A DNA stretch of 64,000 nucleotides, taken from assembly GCA_964497615.1 (NCBI GenBank), contig CAZCEC010000017.1, forward strand, positions 1 through 64,000, read 5' to 3'. Origin of the DNA: CAZCEC01 sp964497615. Its GTDB lineage: Bacteria > Chloroflexota > Anaerolineae > Anaerolineales > UBA6663. Below, piece after piece: positions 57,476 to 64,000 of this stretch; position 1 is the stretch's first letter; each line of letters begins with the position of its first letter. Below the pieces are notes generated by a model that was not told the origin of the DNA, ran no database searches, and worked only from the letters and a program-made list of their open reading frames with translations. The position numbers and the translations under genes were made by a program.

Positions 57476-58283
57476 CGAGCGCGACTATGTGCACAGCGGC
57501 TTCGGCGGCGTGGTGACGCCGGCCGACGTCGCGCCCTATGTGCTCCTGCCCACGGCGGCAGCTTGGGCCGAACAGGCCGCTGCTCGGCTCGCGGAGGCAC
57601 GCCTAGTCACCGAGCACTACGAGTTCACCCTGTATACCGGCCGGCTGGGCGCGGCGCCGGTGACCATTTGCTCCACCGGGCTGGGCGGCATGTCGACCTC
57701 CATTGCGGTCGAGGAGCTGGCGCGGCTGGGCGCGCGCACGCTGTTGGCGGTGGGCGCGCGCGGCCCGCAGGCGGATGGTCTGCGCCCAGGAGAGGTTCTC
57801 CTCCCGACCGGCGCCGTCCGCTTGGACGGCACCAGCCAGGACTACGTGCGGCCCGAGTACCCGGCGGCCGCCCATTTTGAGGCCGTCATGGCCGCCCTGG
57901 CGGCGGCGGAGGCCGCCGGTGTGACAGGTCACACCGGCATTGTGGCGTCAGTGGCTGCTGGCGAGGCGCCCACCTCGGCGAGCCAGCGCGCCTATCTGCA
58001 CATGCGGCAACAGCCGCTGCGCGAGCAACTCCAGGCGGCCCATGTCTGGTGGGGGGGCGGGCAGGAAGCCACCTTGTTCGTGCAGGCCAGCCTGTATGGC
58101 TTGCGGGCGGGGGCCGTGGTGGGCTACAGCCAAGACGGCAGCGCAGACTCGCTCGCGCCCGCCTTGGCCGTGAGCCTGGACGCCCTACGCATCCTGGCGG
58201 GGTGGGATGCCGACAACGCCGCGGTCGGACGGCGATTCGCACTGCCGCCCCTGCCGGCTTGGCGGGGAAGTCTGGCGGCCTGA
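57468..58283 (+). CDS. Nucleoside phosphorylase paralog lacking phosphate-binding residues
   Basis: A 271-residue paralog of the preceding phosphorylase, overlapping it by 8 bases. It keeps ICSTGLGGMSTSIAVEELAR and LDALRILAGWD, but two phosphate contacts are changed: the first loop reads LLPTAAAWAEQA where its partner has VPGSARRAEM, and the second reads LLAVGARGPQA where its partner has IRVGVTGALQ. It may therefore be a non-catalytic subunit or ligand-binding partner, perhaps hetero-oligomerising with the active paralog. Alternative: a phosphorylase with altered chemistry, such as a hydrolase. Confidence 0.8.
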   Translation: MADERDYVHSGFGGVVTPADVAPYVLLPTAAAWAEQAAARLAEARLVTEHYEFTLYTGRLGAAPVTICSTGLGGMSTSIAVEELARLGARTLLAVGARGPQADGLRPGEVLLPTGAVRLDGTSQDYVRPEYPAAAHFEAVMAALAAAEAAGVTGHTGIVASVAAGEAPTSASQRAYLHMRQQPLREQLQAAHVWWGGGQEATLFVQASLYGLRAGAVVGYSQDGSADSLAPALAVSLDALRILAGWDADNAAVGRRFALPPLPAWRGSLAA

Positions 58284-58315
58284 AGCTCAGACAAACGGCA
58301 GTTACTGGGAACGGT

Positions 58316-59749
58316 TCAGCCCAGCGACAAGTCCCGGTCGAGCCGCTGCAGATCCACCAGCAGACTGTGGTGGGCCAGGGCCAACTCTCGCGCTGCCGGC
58401 GTCCAGCCGGTGCGCGAAAAGAACGCGAAGTGCACCTGCCAACCCTGGCCGCCCTCAGGCAGGGCCTTTAGCACTTGGCCCGCCTTTGCCTCAATCAGCT
58501 CCCGCACGACATCGCGCGCCATCGGCTCGGCGATCCACTTGCACTCGCCCAGCAGGATGGCACGCTGTTCCCAGTTGACGGCCACCACATCCACCTCGAC
58601 CGTGCGCGACCAGTGCTGGCCGACTGCTTGCGGCTTAAACGGCAACTGGCCCGCGCCGCCCGCCCACTCGACCCACTCGCGCGCCAACTCTTCAAACGCC
58701 GTCCGCCCAACGAACGCCCGGATCTGGCGCTCGATGTCCGCCAGCGCTTGGTCCGGCTTGTAACCCAGTTCGCCTTGGCGCGGCGCGATAAAGCGGAAGA
58801 AGAAGCGCATGAACGGATCGGCTAGGTGATAGCGCCCCATCTTGCTCCGGGCGCGCCGGGCGGGCGGGACGGTGACCGGGATCTTCCGCTCGACCAGCCG
58901 CAGCTCTTGCAGCCGGGCCAGGTATTGGGTCAGATGGGTCTTGGCGATCAGGGCCAAGTTGGCGATCTCATCCAGGCTGTGCGCGCCGGCACCGATGGCC
59001 TGGATGACGGCCCGGTAGTTGCGGGGCTCGCGCAGTTCGTCATACAAAAGGAAGTCCGGTTCAGCCGCAAACATCCCGCCCGGCGCCAGGATCACCTGGC
59101 GCAGGTTGTCACTCAGGCTGCGCTGCGGGTCCAGGCGCTCCAGGTAGGCCGGCACGCCGCCCAGGATGGCATAGGCCGAGACGCGCTGCTCGGCCGGCCA
59201 GCGCGGGAAGAACTCGCGCAGGGTGTAATACGGCATAGGCTGGAGATGCCACTGCCCGGTGAAGCGCCCGAAGAGGGGCGAGCCCTGCTGTAAAAACGTC
59301 TCCATGGTGTGGACGTGTGAGCCGCTCAGCAGGATGACCAACTGGCTGGCTTGGAAGCGTTGGTCCCAGGCATGCTGCAGCGCGGACAGGTAGGCGGGGT
59401 CGGCCTCGCTGGCGTAGGGGATCTCGTCGAGGATCAGGATTTGCCTCCGGTCGGCAACTTGCGCGGCAAAGACCGTCCACAGATCGGCCCAACTCTCCAG
59501 GGCCGGGGCTTGCGCGAAGGGCAGTCCGGTGAGGTGGCCGTAGAGCTTACGGCGCTGCAAGCCCGCCGGCTCGCGCTCGGCGGCCCAATAGATTGAGGGG
59601 AGGGCGGTGTGTTCGGCCCAGTGCCGCGCCAAAACAGTCTTGCCCACCCGCCGCCGGCCATACAGGAGGACGAGATGCGCGCGGGTGGGATGGGTGCGCG
59701 TTAGCAGCCCATCCAGAAACGCCAGTTCTCGCTCGCGGTTGAAGAACAT
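58316..59749 (-). CDS. AAA ATPase of the DUF234 (archaeal ATPase-like) family
   Basis: A 477-residue protein. The N-terminal ATPase domain has Walker A YGRRRVGKTVLARHW (about 30-44), Walker B ILILDEIPYASEADP and sensor VILLSGSHV. A winged-helix segment follows (about 255-300). The C-terminal DUF234 region holds a PD-(D/E)XK-like motif, VEVDVVAVNWEQRAILLGEC followed by KW. Members are common in archaea and in bacteria with many mobile genes; function is unknown but often linked to DNA binding or defence. The ATG at 59749 follows an AT-rich promoter-like stretch. It converges on the nucleoside operon with 32 bases between stops. Confidence 0.85.
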   Translation of the reverse strand: MFFNRERELAFLDGLLTRTHPTRAHLVLLYGRRRVGKTVLARHWAEHTALPSIYWAAEREPAGLQRRKLYGHLTGLPFAQAPALESWADLWTVFAAQVADRRQILILDEIPYASEADPAYLSALQHAWDQRFQASQLVILLSGSHVHTMETFLQQGSPLFGRFTGQWHLQPMPYYTLREFFPRWPAEQRVSAYAILGGVPAYLERLDPQRSLSDNLRQVILAPGGMFAAEPDFLLYDELREPRNYRAVIQAIGAGAHSLDEIANLALIAKTHLTQYLARLQELRLVERKIPVTVPPARRARSKMGRYHLADPFMRFFFRFIAPRQGELGYKPDQALADIERQIRAFVGRTAFEELAREWVEWAGGAGQLPFKPQAVGQHWSRTVEVDVVAVNWEQRAILLGECKWIAEPMARDVVRELIEAKAGQVLKALPEGGQGWQVHFAFFSRTGWTPAARELALAHHSLLVDLQRLDRDLSLG

Positions 59750-59759
59750 GGTCGCCTGG

Positions 59760-59810
59760 ATTATACACCATCCAATTATAATAATATGGACGTACTATTT
59801 CTTGTACGTC
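59760..59810 (-). promoter_or_regulatory. AT-rich promoter region with palindrome
   Basis: Minus-strand TATAAT boxes at 59760-59765 and 59775-59780 lie just upstream of the ATPase gene, with a 7-base inverted repeat GACGTAC / GTACGTC (59789-59795 and 59804-59810) further out. The palindrome could be an operator or the terminator-like end of the remnant upstream. Confidence 0.5.
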
Positions 59811-59814
59811 ACCC

Positions 59815-59972
59815 CTACACCCACCCGCGCTTGTGCCAGCGCTCGATGAGTGCTGGCCGCGAGGCGTATTTCTTCGCCAGCGCCCGTATTTGGGTGCGAA
59901 ATTCAGCCGGATGGTGCTGGAACTCCGCCAACTGCCCACGGTCTGCCATTCGTGGTACTGGTACTCGCTCAT
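59815..59972 (-). pseudogene. Internally deleted MSEYQY-family gene, copy 1
   Basis: Starts ATG at 59972 with MSEYQYHEWQTV, the conserved opening of a bacterial family of unknown function often found beside SWIM zinc-finger genes. It then jumps, out of frame, to the C-terminal end of such a protein (AEFQHHPAEFRTQIRALAKK, YASRPALIERWHKRGWV, stop at 59815-59817). Most of the gene is missing. A second, differently broken copy lies at 63706-63917. Confidence 0.7.
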
Positions 59973-61385
59973 GGCCGGGGTCCGCCGAGAAACTTCCCTG
60001 ATCGCCCCGAGTAATCCCTGGCCGAAGGGCGTCAGCTGGAAGGCAACCAACTTCTGGTAGCCGGGGCCGAGCACCGGGTTCGACCCGTACTCCGCCGCCA
60101 GCACCCCAAAGTCGGCCAGCGGCCCGATGACGACTCGCTCCAACAGGCTCTGCAGGATGGTATGGGCGGTCTCCTGGTTCTCAATGGGCCAGACCAGTGG
60201 TGCGGCCTGGATGACCCGGTCGGCAAAAGGCTCGAACGGTGCCCGAGTTCCAGCCGGCAGCGCCAACAAGTGCTTGAGCGTCAGGCCCGCAAAGCCGTAG
60301 GGCAGCTGGCCGCCGCCATAGGCCCAGGGGAAAGCGATGAGCCAGTTGACCCGTGTCCACCAGGCGGCGAACAGGAGCCAGACTTGCGCCGCGTCGGGGG
60401 CGGCCAGGAATTGCTCCCCGGGCTCGGTCAGCCGCCAGCGGCGGGCGGGGCCGCCACTGAGCAGGCCGGCGACGGCCGCCAGCACATGCCGGAAGTACAG
60501 CGGCCAGACTTCGGTCTCGCTGCGGACCTGGAAGACCTGGTCGCCGATCGTATCTTCCAGCTTGGGCGGATCCACGAACAGCGCGCAGACGGCCCGCACG
60601 GCCTTGAGCGGCAAGTTGCCGGTCGCCTGCGTCCCGGTGACGCGCTGGTCCTGCAGGTAGGCGAGCAGAGCCAGGACATCGCGCCGCAGCGGCAGGTTTT
60701 CGGCGGTCGCCCGATCGGGCGCCGAGAGCGTGCGCGCCCAGGCCGAGTCCAGGTCCAACTCGCCCTCGTCCAGTGCGTCCGCGATCATCGCCCAGGTGTT
60801 GCCGACCTCGGCGCTGGGGCCGCGCCCCATGCCCCGCAGTTGGGCGTTCACCTGATCCAGGTCGAATGCCTCGGGATCGAACTGGCCGCCCACCCACGTC
60901 AGGTATTCGTCGTGCTCGGGGTGGCGCGGGCTGCGAATGGCCTTCAGGAACTCTTCATACCCCCACACGCCGCCCACGTCCTCGGGCGGGCAGGCGCGCT
61001 TGCCGGCCACGCACCGGGGATAGCGCGCGCCCGGCTCGGGCGGCGCGTTCTTCTCCACCAGCACGGTATGGTCCCACCCGTCGCCAAAATCGTATTCGTA
61101 GACAAACCGGGCGCCGGGTTGCGGGGCGACCTGGCTCAGCCGGTAGCGCTGTTCTGGGAGCAGTTCCAAGTCGCCCTCATCGTCGTATTCGGTCGCGCCG
61201 TAGTAGGCGCCGCCAATGACGAATTGGTGCAGGTGCGAATCGGTCCAGCCCATGACGACCTGCAGGATGTCGTGGAGCTTGCGCAGCGTCGTGTCGCCGG
61301 GCACGAGTACGCGCCGCCAGACCGGCGGGCGGGTGTCGTTCAGGGTGACCTTGAGTTGATAAACGTGGGCGGGTTGCTTGGCCAT
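59973..61385 (-). CDS. Plasmid pRiA4b ORF-3 family protein, native stop lost
   Basis: About 470 residues of conserved sequence. The N-terminal pRiA4b ORF-3 domain (1 to about 185) has TRPPVWRRVLVPGDTTLRKL, MGWTDSHLHQF, YEYDFGDGWDHTVLVEK and GGVWGYEEFLKAI. A helical C-terminal region (about 195-470) is usual in the longer members. The family occurs widely on plasmids and islands; its function is unknown. The ATG is at 61385. The reading frame has no stop at the expected end: it runs in frame into the MSEYQY remnant and on to 59547, inside the next gene, so the end given is the limit of family-like sequence. Divergent from the gene at 61468. Confidence 0.75.
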
Positions 61386-61420
61386 GGTGCGCACTCCAAA
61401 CATGGGACCAGCACCCATTC

Positions 61421-61426
61421 TATAAT
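61421..61426 (+). promoter_or_regulatory. Candidate -10 box (TATAAT)
   Basis: TATAAT lies 41 bases before the start of the gene at 61468, in the 82-base divergent gap. No convincing -35 box is seen at the right distance. Confidence 0.4.
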
Positions 61427-61467
61427 CAAAGCTGTCCGAGGCCGAAGCGATAGAAAGGCTGCGCGCG

Positions 61468-62043
61468 ATGCCCGTCAACTACACCAACCGCAAGGGACAG
61501 ACCTACGTCCTGTGCCAGGGGACGACCAAGACCGGCAAACCCCGCTTCTTCTTCGCGCGGGAGCTTAAAGGCGAGCCGGTGGACGCCATTCCAGCCGGCT
61601 ACCACATCGAGGAAAGCGTCAACGGCGTGGTATCGCTCGTCCGGGACCAGCCCCAAGTGATTACGCGCGCCGAGTTGGCCGCGGTCGAGGCGGCCCTGAA
61701 GCGGCACCCCAAGCGCGACGATTATCAGGTCCGGATCAAGTACCACACGCTGGTGATCTTCGAGCGCCAGGGGCCGGACATCGCGGCGTTGCAGTCTATC
61801 TTCGGGCATTTAGGCCCGCTGCCCCGGAGCGCGGTAGGGCATCTGGAACAGGCCGGACAGTACATCCCCATCATGCGCTTTATCCTGCTTAAGCGCGAGC
61901 GGCGGGTATTCTCCGCCCAGCGCTGGCACTTCAGCGGCAGCATTGACGACTGGATCGACATCGGCCATTCCGGCCAGATCGCGGACCTGGCGCGCACGCT
62001 GGTCCGCCGGCTGGGAACAGACGCATACTTCGAGCTGCAATAA
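61468..62043 (+). CDS. Conserved hypothetical protein (pRiA4b neighbour)
   Basis: A 191-residue soluble protein beginning MPVNYTNRKGQTYVLCQGTT, with KTGKPRFFFARELKGEPVDA and IPAGYHIEESVNGVVSLVRD. I recognise this start as a conserved bacterial family that commonly accompanies pRiA4b ORF-3 genes, but no function is known. No signal peptide or catalytic motif. It is divergently paired with the pRiA4b gene, as in other genomes of which I am aware, which supports a shared role or shared mobility. Confidence 0.7.
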   Translation: MPVNYTNRKGQTYVLCQGTTKTGKPRFFFARELKGEPVDAIPAGYHIEESVNGVVSLVRDQPQVITRAELAAVEAALKRHPKRDDYQVRIKYHTLVIFERQGPDIAALQSIFGHLGPLPRSAVGHLEQAGQYIPIMRFILLKRERRVFSAQRWHFSGSIDDWIDIGHSGQIADLARTLVRRLGTDAYFELQ

Positions 62044-62185
62044 GCCTATCCGACGCGGCTCAGGGCGGTCTCCACTTGACGCGGTGCGGTCTGCGTGCAC
62101 CGGTTGCCGATCCCGCCGATGCTTGGGACGCTGCCGGGGGAGCATGAAATGACTTACAATGAGTAAAGAAGGACGCGCCACGCAC

Positions 62186-62467
62186 ATGGCTGATACCTTG
62201 ACTCTCTCCGTTACCTTGCCCCGCGAGTTCGTCGCGTTGCTGGGCGCGCCGGCGCAGGCCAGTGCGACCGTGCACGAGTACGTTATTCTGGGGCTGTTTC
62301 AGGAAGCGCGCATTTCAGGCGGCAAGGCAGCCCAACTGCTTGGCCTGACCCGGCGCGGCTTCCTGGCGCTGTTGGCCCGCAAAGGTATTCCGCAGATTCG
62401 CCTGGCACCTGAGGAATGGGATGCGGAAGTAGCCCGCCTCCGCGCCAGTCAACAAGGCTCCGGTTAG
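62186..62467 (+). CDS. UPF0175 family antitoxin-like protein, module 1
   Basis: A 93-residue UPF0175 protein: LTLSVTLPREFVALLGAP, then EYVILGLFQEARISGGKAAQ and LLGLTRRGFLALLARKGIP, a small strand plus helix-turn-helix-like region. UPF0175 proteins are the antitoxin-type partners of DUF3368 PIN toxins. An alternative ATG at 62159 would add nine residues. The partner toxin starts 6 bases downstream but is truncated. Confidence 0.8.
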   Translation: MADTLTLSVTLPREFVALLGAPAQASATVHEYVILGLFQEARISGGKAAQLLGLTRRGFLALLARKGIPQIRLAPEEWDAEVARLRASQQGSG

Positions 62468-62473
62468 CGCGCC

Positions 62474-62803
62474 ATGCCGCCGGTCATCTCCAACGCCAGC
62501 CCCCTAATTGCTTTGGCGACTTGCGGGCAACTGGAGTTGTTGCGCCGCCTCTTCGACACAGTCATCATCCCCCCGGCCGTTCGGGTCGAAGTCTTGACCG
62601 AAGCGGCCCTGGTCGAGGTGCAAGCGGCCATTTCGCAGGGCTGGCTGAGTGAGCAGCAGCCTGTGGATGGCCTGACCCAGCTTGACCGAGCGAGCCGTGT
62701 AGCGTGTAAGGCGTTCGGCGCAATACGGCTGACTGATACCCCAATCTCGATGGACCCGGTTGCGTGTTGGCCGGTCGAGCGCCTGCCAACCATGCTAGAA
62801 TGA
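62474..62803 (+). pseudogene. Truncated DUF3368 PIN-domain toxin, module 1
   Basis: The first about 55 codons are a PIN domain start: VISNASPLIALATCGQLELL and VIIPPAVRVEVLTEAAL. The expected second half, with the G-x-x-E and D-D-L-x-A-R acidic residues, is absent. From about residue 65 the sequence is unrelated, ending VERLPTMLE. Only one of the catalytic acids remains and even that position reads Asn (SNAS), so no RNase activity is expected. Confidence 0.7.
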
Positions 62804-62843
62804 GGCCGGAGTAGTCTTTAGCTATGCCCGGAGCAATGCCCCG

Positions 62844-63131
62844 ATGACCGAAATTTCACTGTCCGTGTCCGATGAACTAGCGGAGCAGTTGCCGGATGAA
62901 CCCGCCGAGCGCCAGGCTGTGCTTGAACTTGGGCTTAGGGAGTGGCGCATCCGCCGGGCGCTCGAAGCCTATGCGCGAGGGGAAGGCTCATTGGCTTATG
63001 CCGCGCAACAGGCCGGCACTTCTCTCAGAGAAATGATCCCGCTCGCCTATGCCCACGGCCTGACCCCCAAAGTGGAGGCCGGCTGGCAATCAGGCAGCCC
63101 GCTCTCCCTGGATGATGCGGCCAAGTTGTGA
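62844..63131 (+). CDS. UPF0175 family antitoxin-like protein, module 2
   Basis: A 95-residue UPF0175 protein: ISLSVSDELAEQLPDEPAER, then EYARGEGSLAYAA-like helices and GTSLREMIPLAYAHGL. CGGAG precedes the ATG. Its stop overlaps the GTG start of the toxin (GTGA), the coupling expected of a toxin-antitoxin pair. It is only distantly similar to the module 1 antitoxin, so the modules are not a recent tandem copy. Confidence 0.8.
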   Translation: MTEISLSVSDELAEQLPDEPAERQAVLELGLREWRIRRALEAYARGEGSLAYAAQQAGTSLREMIPLAYAHGLTPKVEAGWQSGSPLSLDDAAKL

Positions 63132-63655
63132 TTGTCGTCGCGGATGCGGGTCCCCTCATCGCGCTGGCCAAGATTGAGGGCTTGGCGCCCCTATTTGATC
63201 TCTATACTCGCCTCCTGATAACTCCGGCGGTTTACCGGGAAGCTGTTACAGCGGGTCTGACGCGCAACGCCCACGACGCCCAGCAGTTGCAGAACGCGTA
63301 TGAGGCCGGCCATCTTGAAATGCGATCGCCAGCACTGCCCGAGTTACCCGTCCCGGCACAACTCGGCGCGGGTGAGGCCGAGAGCATTCGCCTCGCCATT
63401 GAACTGCGCGCCGACTGGCTGTTGGTTGACGACCTGGATGCCCGCCGCGTGGCCGACCACAGCTTTCAGTCGGCCCAGGTACCCACTGCCATGCACGGGA
63501 CGCTGGGTGTTATCGTGGCCAGTTGCCGAGCCGGGCATCTGCCTCGCGACCAAGCCCTCGATCTGATCCAGGCCATCAAGGGCCGCCCTGATATCTGGAT
63601 CAGTGCAGTGCTCTGCGACCGTGTCATGGAAGCACTGAAGCAGGGGACGGCCTGA
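63128..63655 (+). CDS. DUF3368 PIN-domain toxin, module 2
   Basis: A 175-residue PIN-domain protein with the full set of acidic positions: VVADAGPLIALAKIEGL (Asp 6), LGAGEAESIRLAIEL (Glu) and WLLVDDLDARRVAD (Asp pair), followed by GTLGVIVASCRAGHLP. PIN toxins are Mg-dependent RNases; DUF3368 members pair with UPF0175 proteins. The start is GTG, overlapping the antitoxin stop. The module appears intact. Confidence 0.85.
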   Translation: MIVVADAGPLIALAKIEGLAPLFDLYTRLLITPAVYREAVTAGLTRNAHDAQQLQNAYEAGHLEMRSPALPELPVPAQLGAGEAESIRLAIELRADWLLVDDLDARRVADHSFQSAQVPTAMHGTLGVIVASCRAGHLPRDQALDLIQAIKGRPDIWISAVLCDRVMEALKQGTA

Positions 63656-63705
63656 TCGTTCGACCGCGTAACAGCGCGACGGCGACATTCGCCCTCCCCG
63701 ACGCT

Positions 63706-63917
63706 TCAAACAAGCCTGGCCTTCGCCAGCCGTTTCATGATCGAAGCCCGTTCCTTGTGCCGCTCGCGCAGCGCCTTCGGGCGCGGTTGAAGTCGGCCCG
63801 CATCTTCCGGTAGTCGGACAGGTCGCGCATTGCTGCAGTCGCTCAACGGCCTTGGCGTGGTAAGTCCAATGGCGTGCGGTCAACCGTCTGCCATTCGTAA
63901 TACTGATACTCGCTCAT
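63706..63917 (-). pseudogene. Internally deleted MSEYQY-family gene, copy 2
   Basis: The ATG at 63917 (AGGAGG upstream) opens MSEYQYYEWQTVDRTPLDL and soon stops. In other frames lie C-terminal pieces of the same family (RDLSDYRKMRADFN, then RPKALRERHKERASIMKRLA and KARLV, stop at 63706). It differs from copy 1 in its junctions, so the two decayed independently. Confidence 0.65.
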
Positions 63918-64000
63918 GGCTCGCCTCCTCAGCCGATTGCGGCTCTCGGTCAGCGCAAGCGGATCGACCGCCCTCGCGCATGCGCAGGCCGCTGGGTGGT
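63918..64000. other. Window end, possible tail of an upstream minus-strand gene
   Basis: These 83 bases could encode the C terminus of a gene lying beyond the window on the minus strand, but I cannot support a frame or a product. Confidence 0.3.

Noticed and set aside
63344..63883. A 179-codon minus-strand frame at the window end
   Set aside because: Overlaps the intact PIN toxin antisense and the MSEYQY remnant in a wrong frame; no family features.

Overview
This is a GC-rich, gene-dense bacterial window, most likely from a Chloroflexota metagenome-assembled genome (Anaerolineae or Caldilineae-like). Three things suggest this. Two large secreted proteins end in the hydrophobic LPLI/LPLV-plus-basic tail common in that phylum. 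The family mix (PhyH expansion, URO-D-like methyltransferases, ThuA/Gfo-Idh-MocA, MoxR/VWA, BMP-type nucleoside uptake) fits. The 10-N scaffold gap at 44751-44760 shows a scaffolded assembly. The taxonomic call is inference; no rRNA or marker gene is present.

Layout. 0.1-3.5 kb: a DUF1684 gene followed by three lower-GC genes, among which two further diverged copies of the DUF1684 3' end lie. Two of the inserted genes look like a HEPN-type protein and a PD-(D/E)XK-type protein. 3.5-15.7 kb: a secreted esterase, three URO-D superfamily proteins, a frameshifted giant repeat adhesin, a ThuA::Gfo/Idh/MocA fusion and a PhyH oxygenase. 15.9-30.2 kb: a secreted beta-helix protein, five tandem PhyH oxygenases in two alternating subfamilies, a six-hairpin glycosidase-like protein, an L7/L12-CTD-like small protein, a DUF2075 ATPase with a nuclease-like N terminus, mannonate dehydratase and an SDR. 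Together these suggest breakdown of sugar acids and other organic compounds.

30.2-36.1 kb: a minus-strand set of three tiny membrane proteins, then a tightly overlapping run of FGGY kinase, cysteine-synthase-like enzyme, GNAT, GIDE-like membrane protein, APH kinase and a truncated DUF2652 fragment. 36.2-45.6 kb: an envelope/chaperone operon (MA-like TPR protein, DUF4175-like, DUF58, two VWA proteins, MoxR AAA+ ATPase). 45.6-47.7 kb: threonine synthase and an SDR on the minus strand. 47.7-49.5 kb: a decayed junction with broken glycosyltransferases, several hairpins and the 3' half of a tRNA-Gly.

49.4-58.3 kb: a self-contained nucleoside uptake and salvage operon. It has a GntR/HutC regulator with a consensus promoter and a perfect palindrome, a BMP lipoprotein, a double ABC ATPase, two permeases, a TIGR00725 protein, a PfkB kinase and two phosphorylase paralogs, one of which lacks the expected phosphate-binding residues. 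58.3-64.0 kb: an accessory tail with a DUF234-type ATPase, a pRiA4b ORF-3 protein, two internally deleted copies of the same MSEYQY gene family, and two tandem UPF0175/DUF3368 toxin-antitoxin modules, the first with a truncated toxin.

Several genes differ from an intact reading frame by a single base in or beside a short homopolymer, so some apparent pseudogenes may be sequencing or assembly errors.
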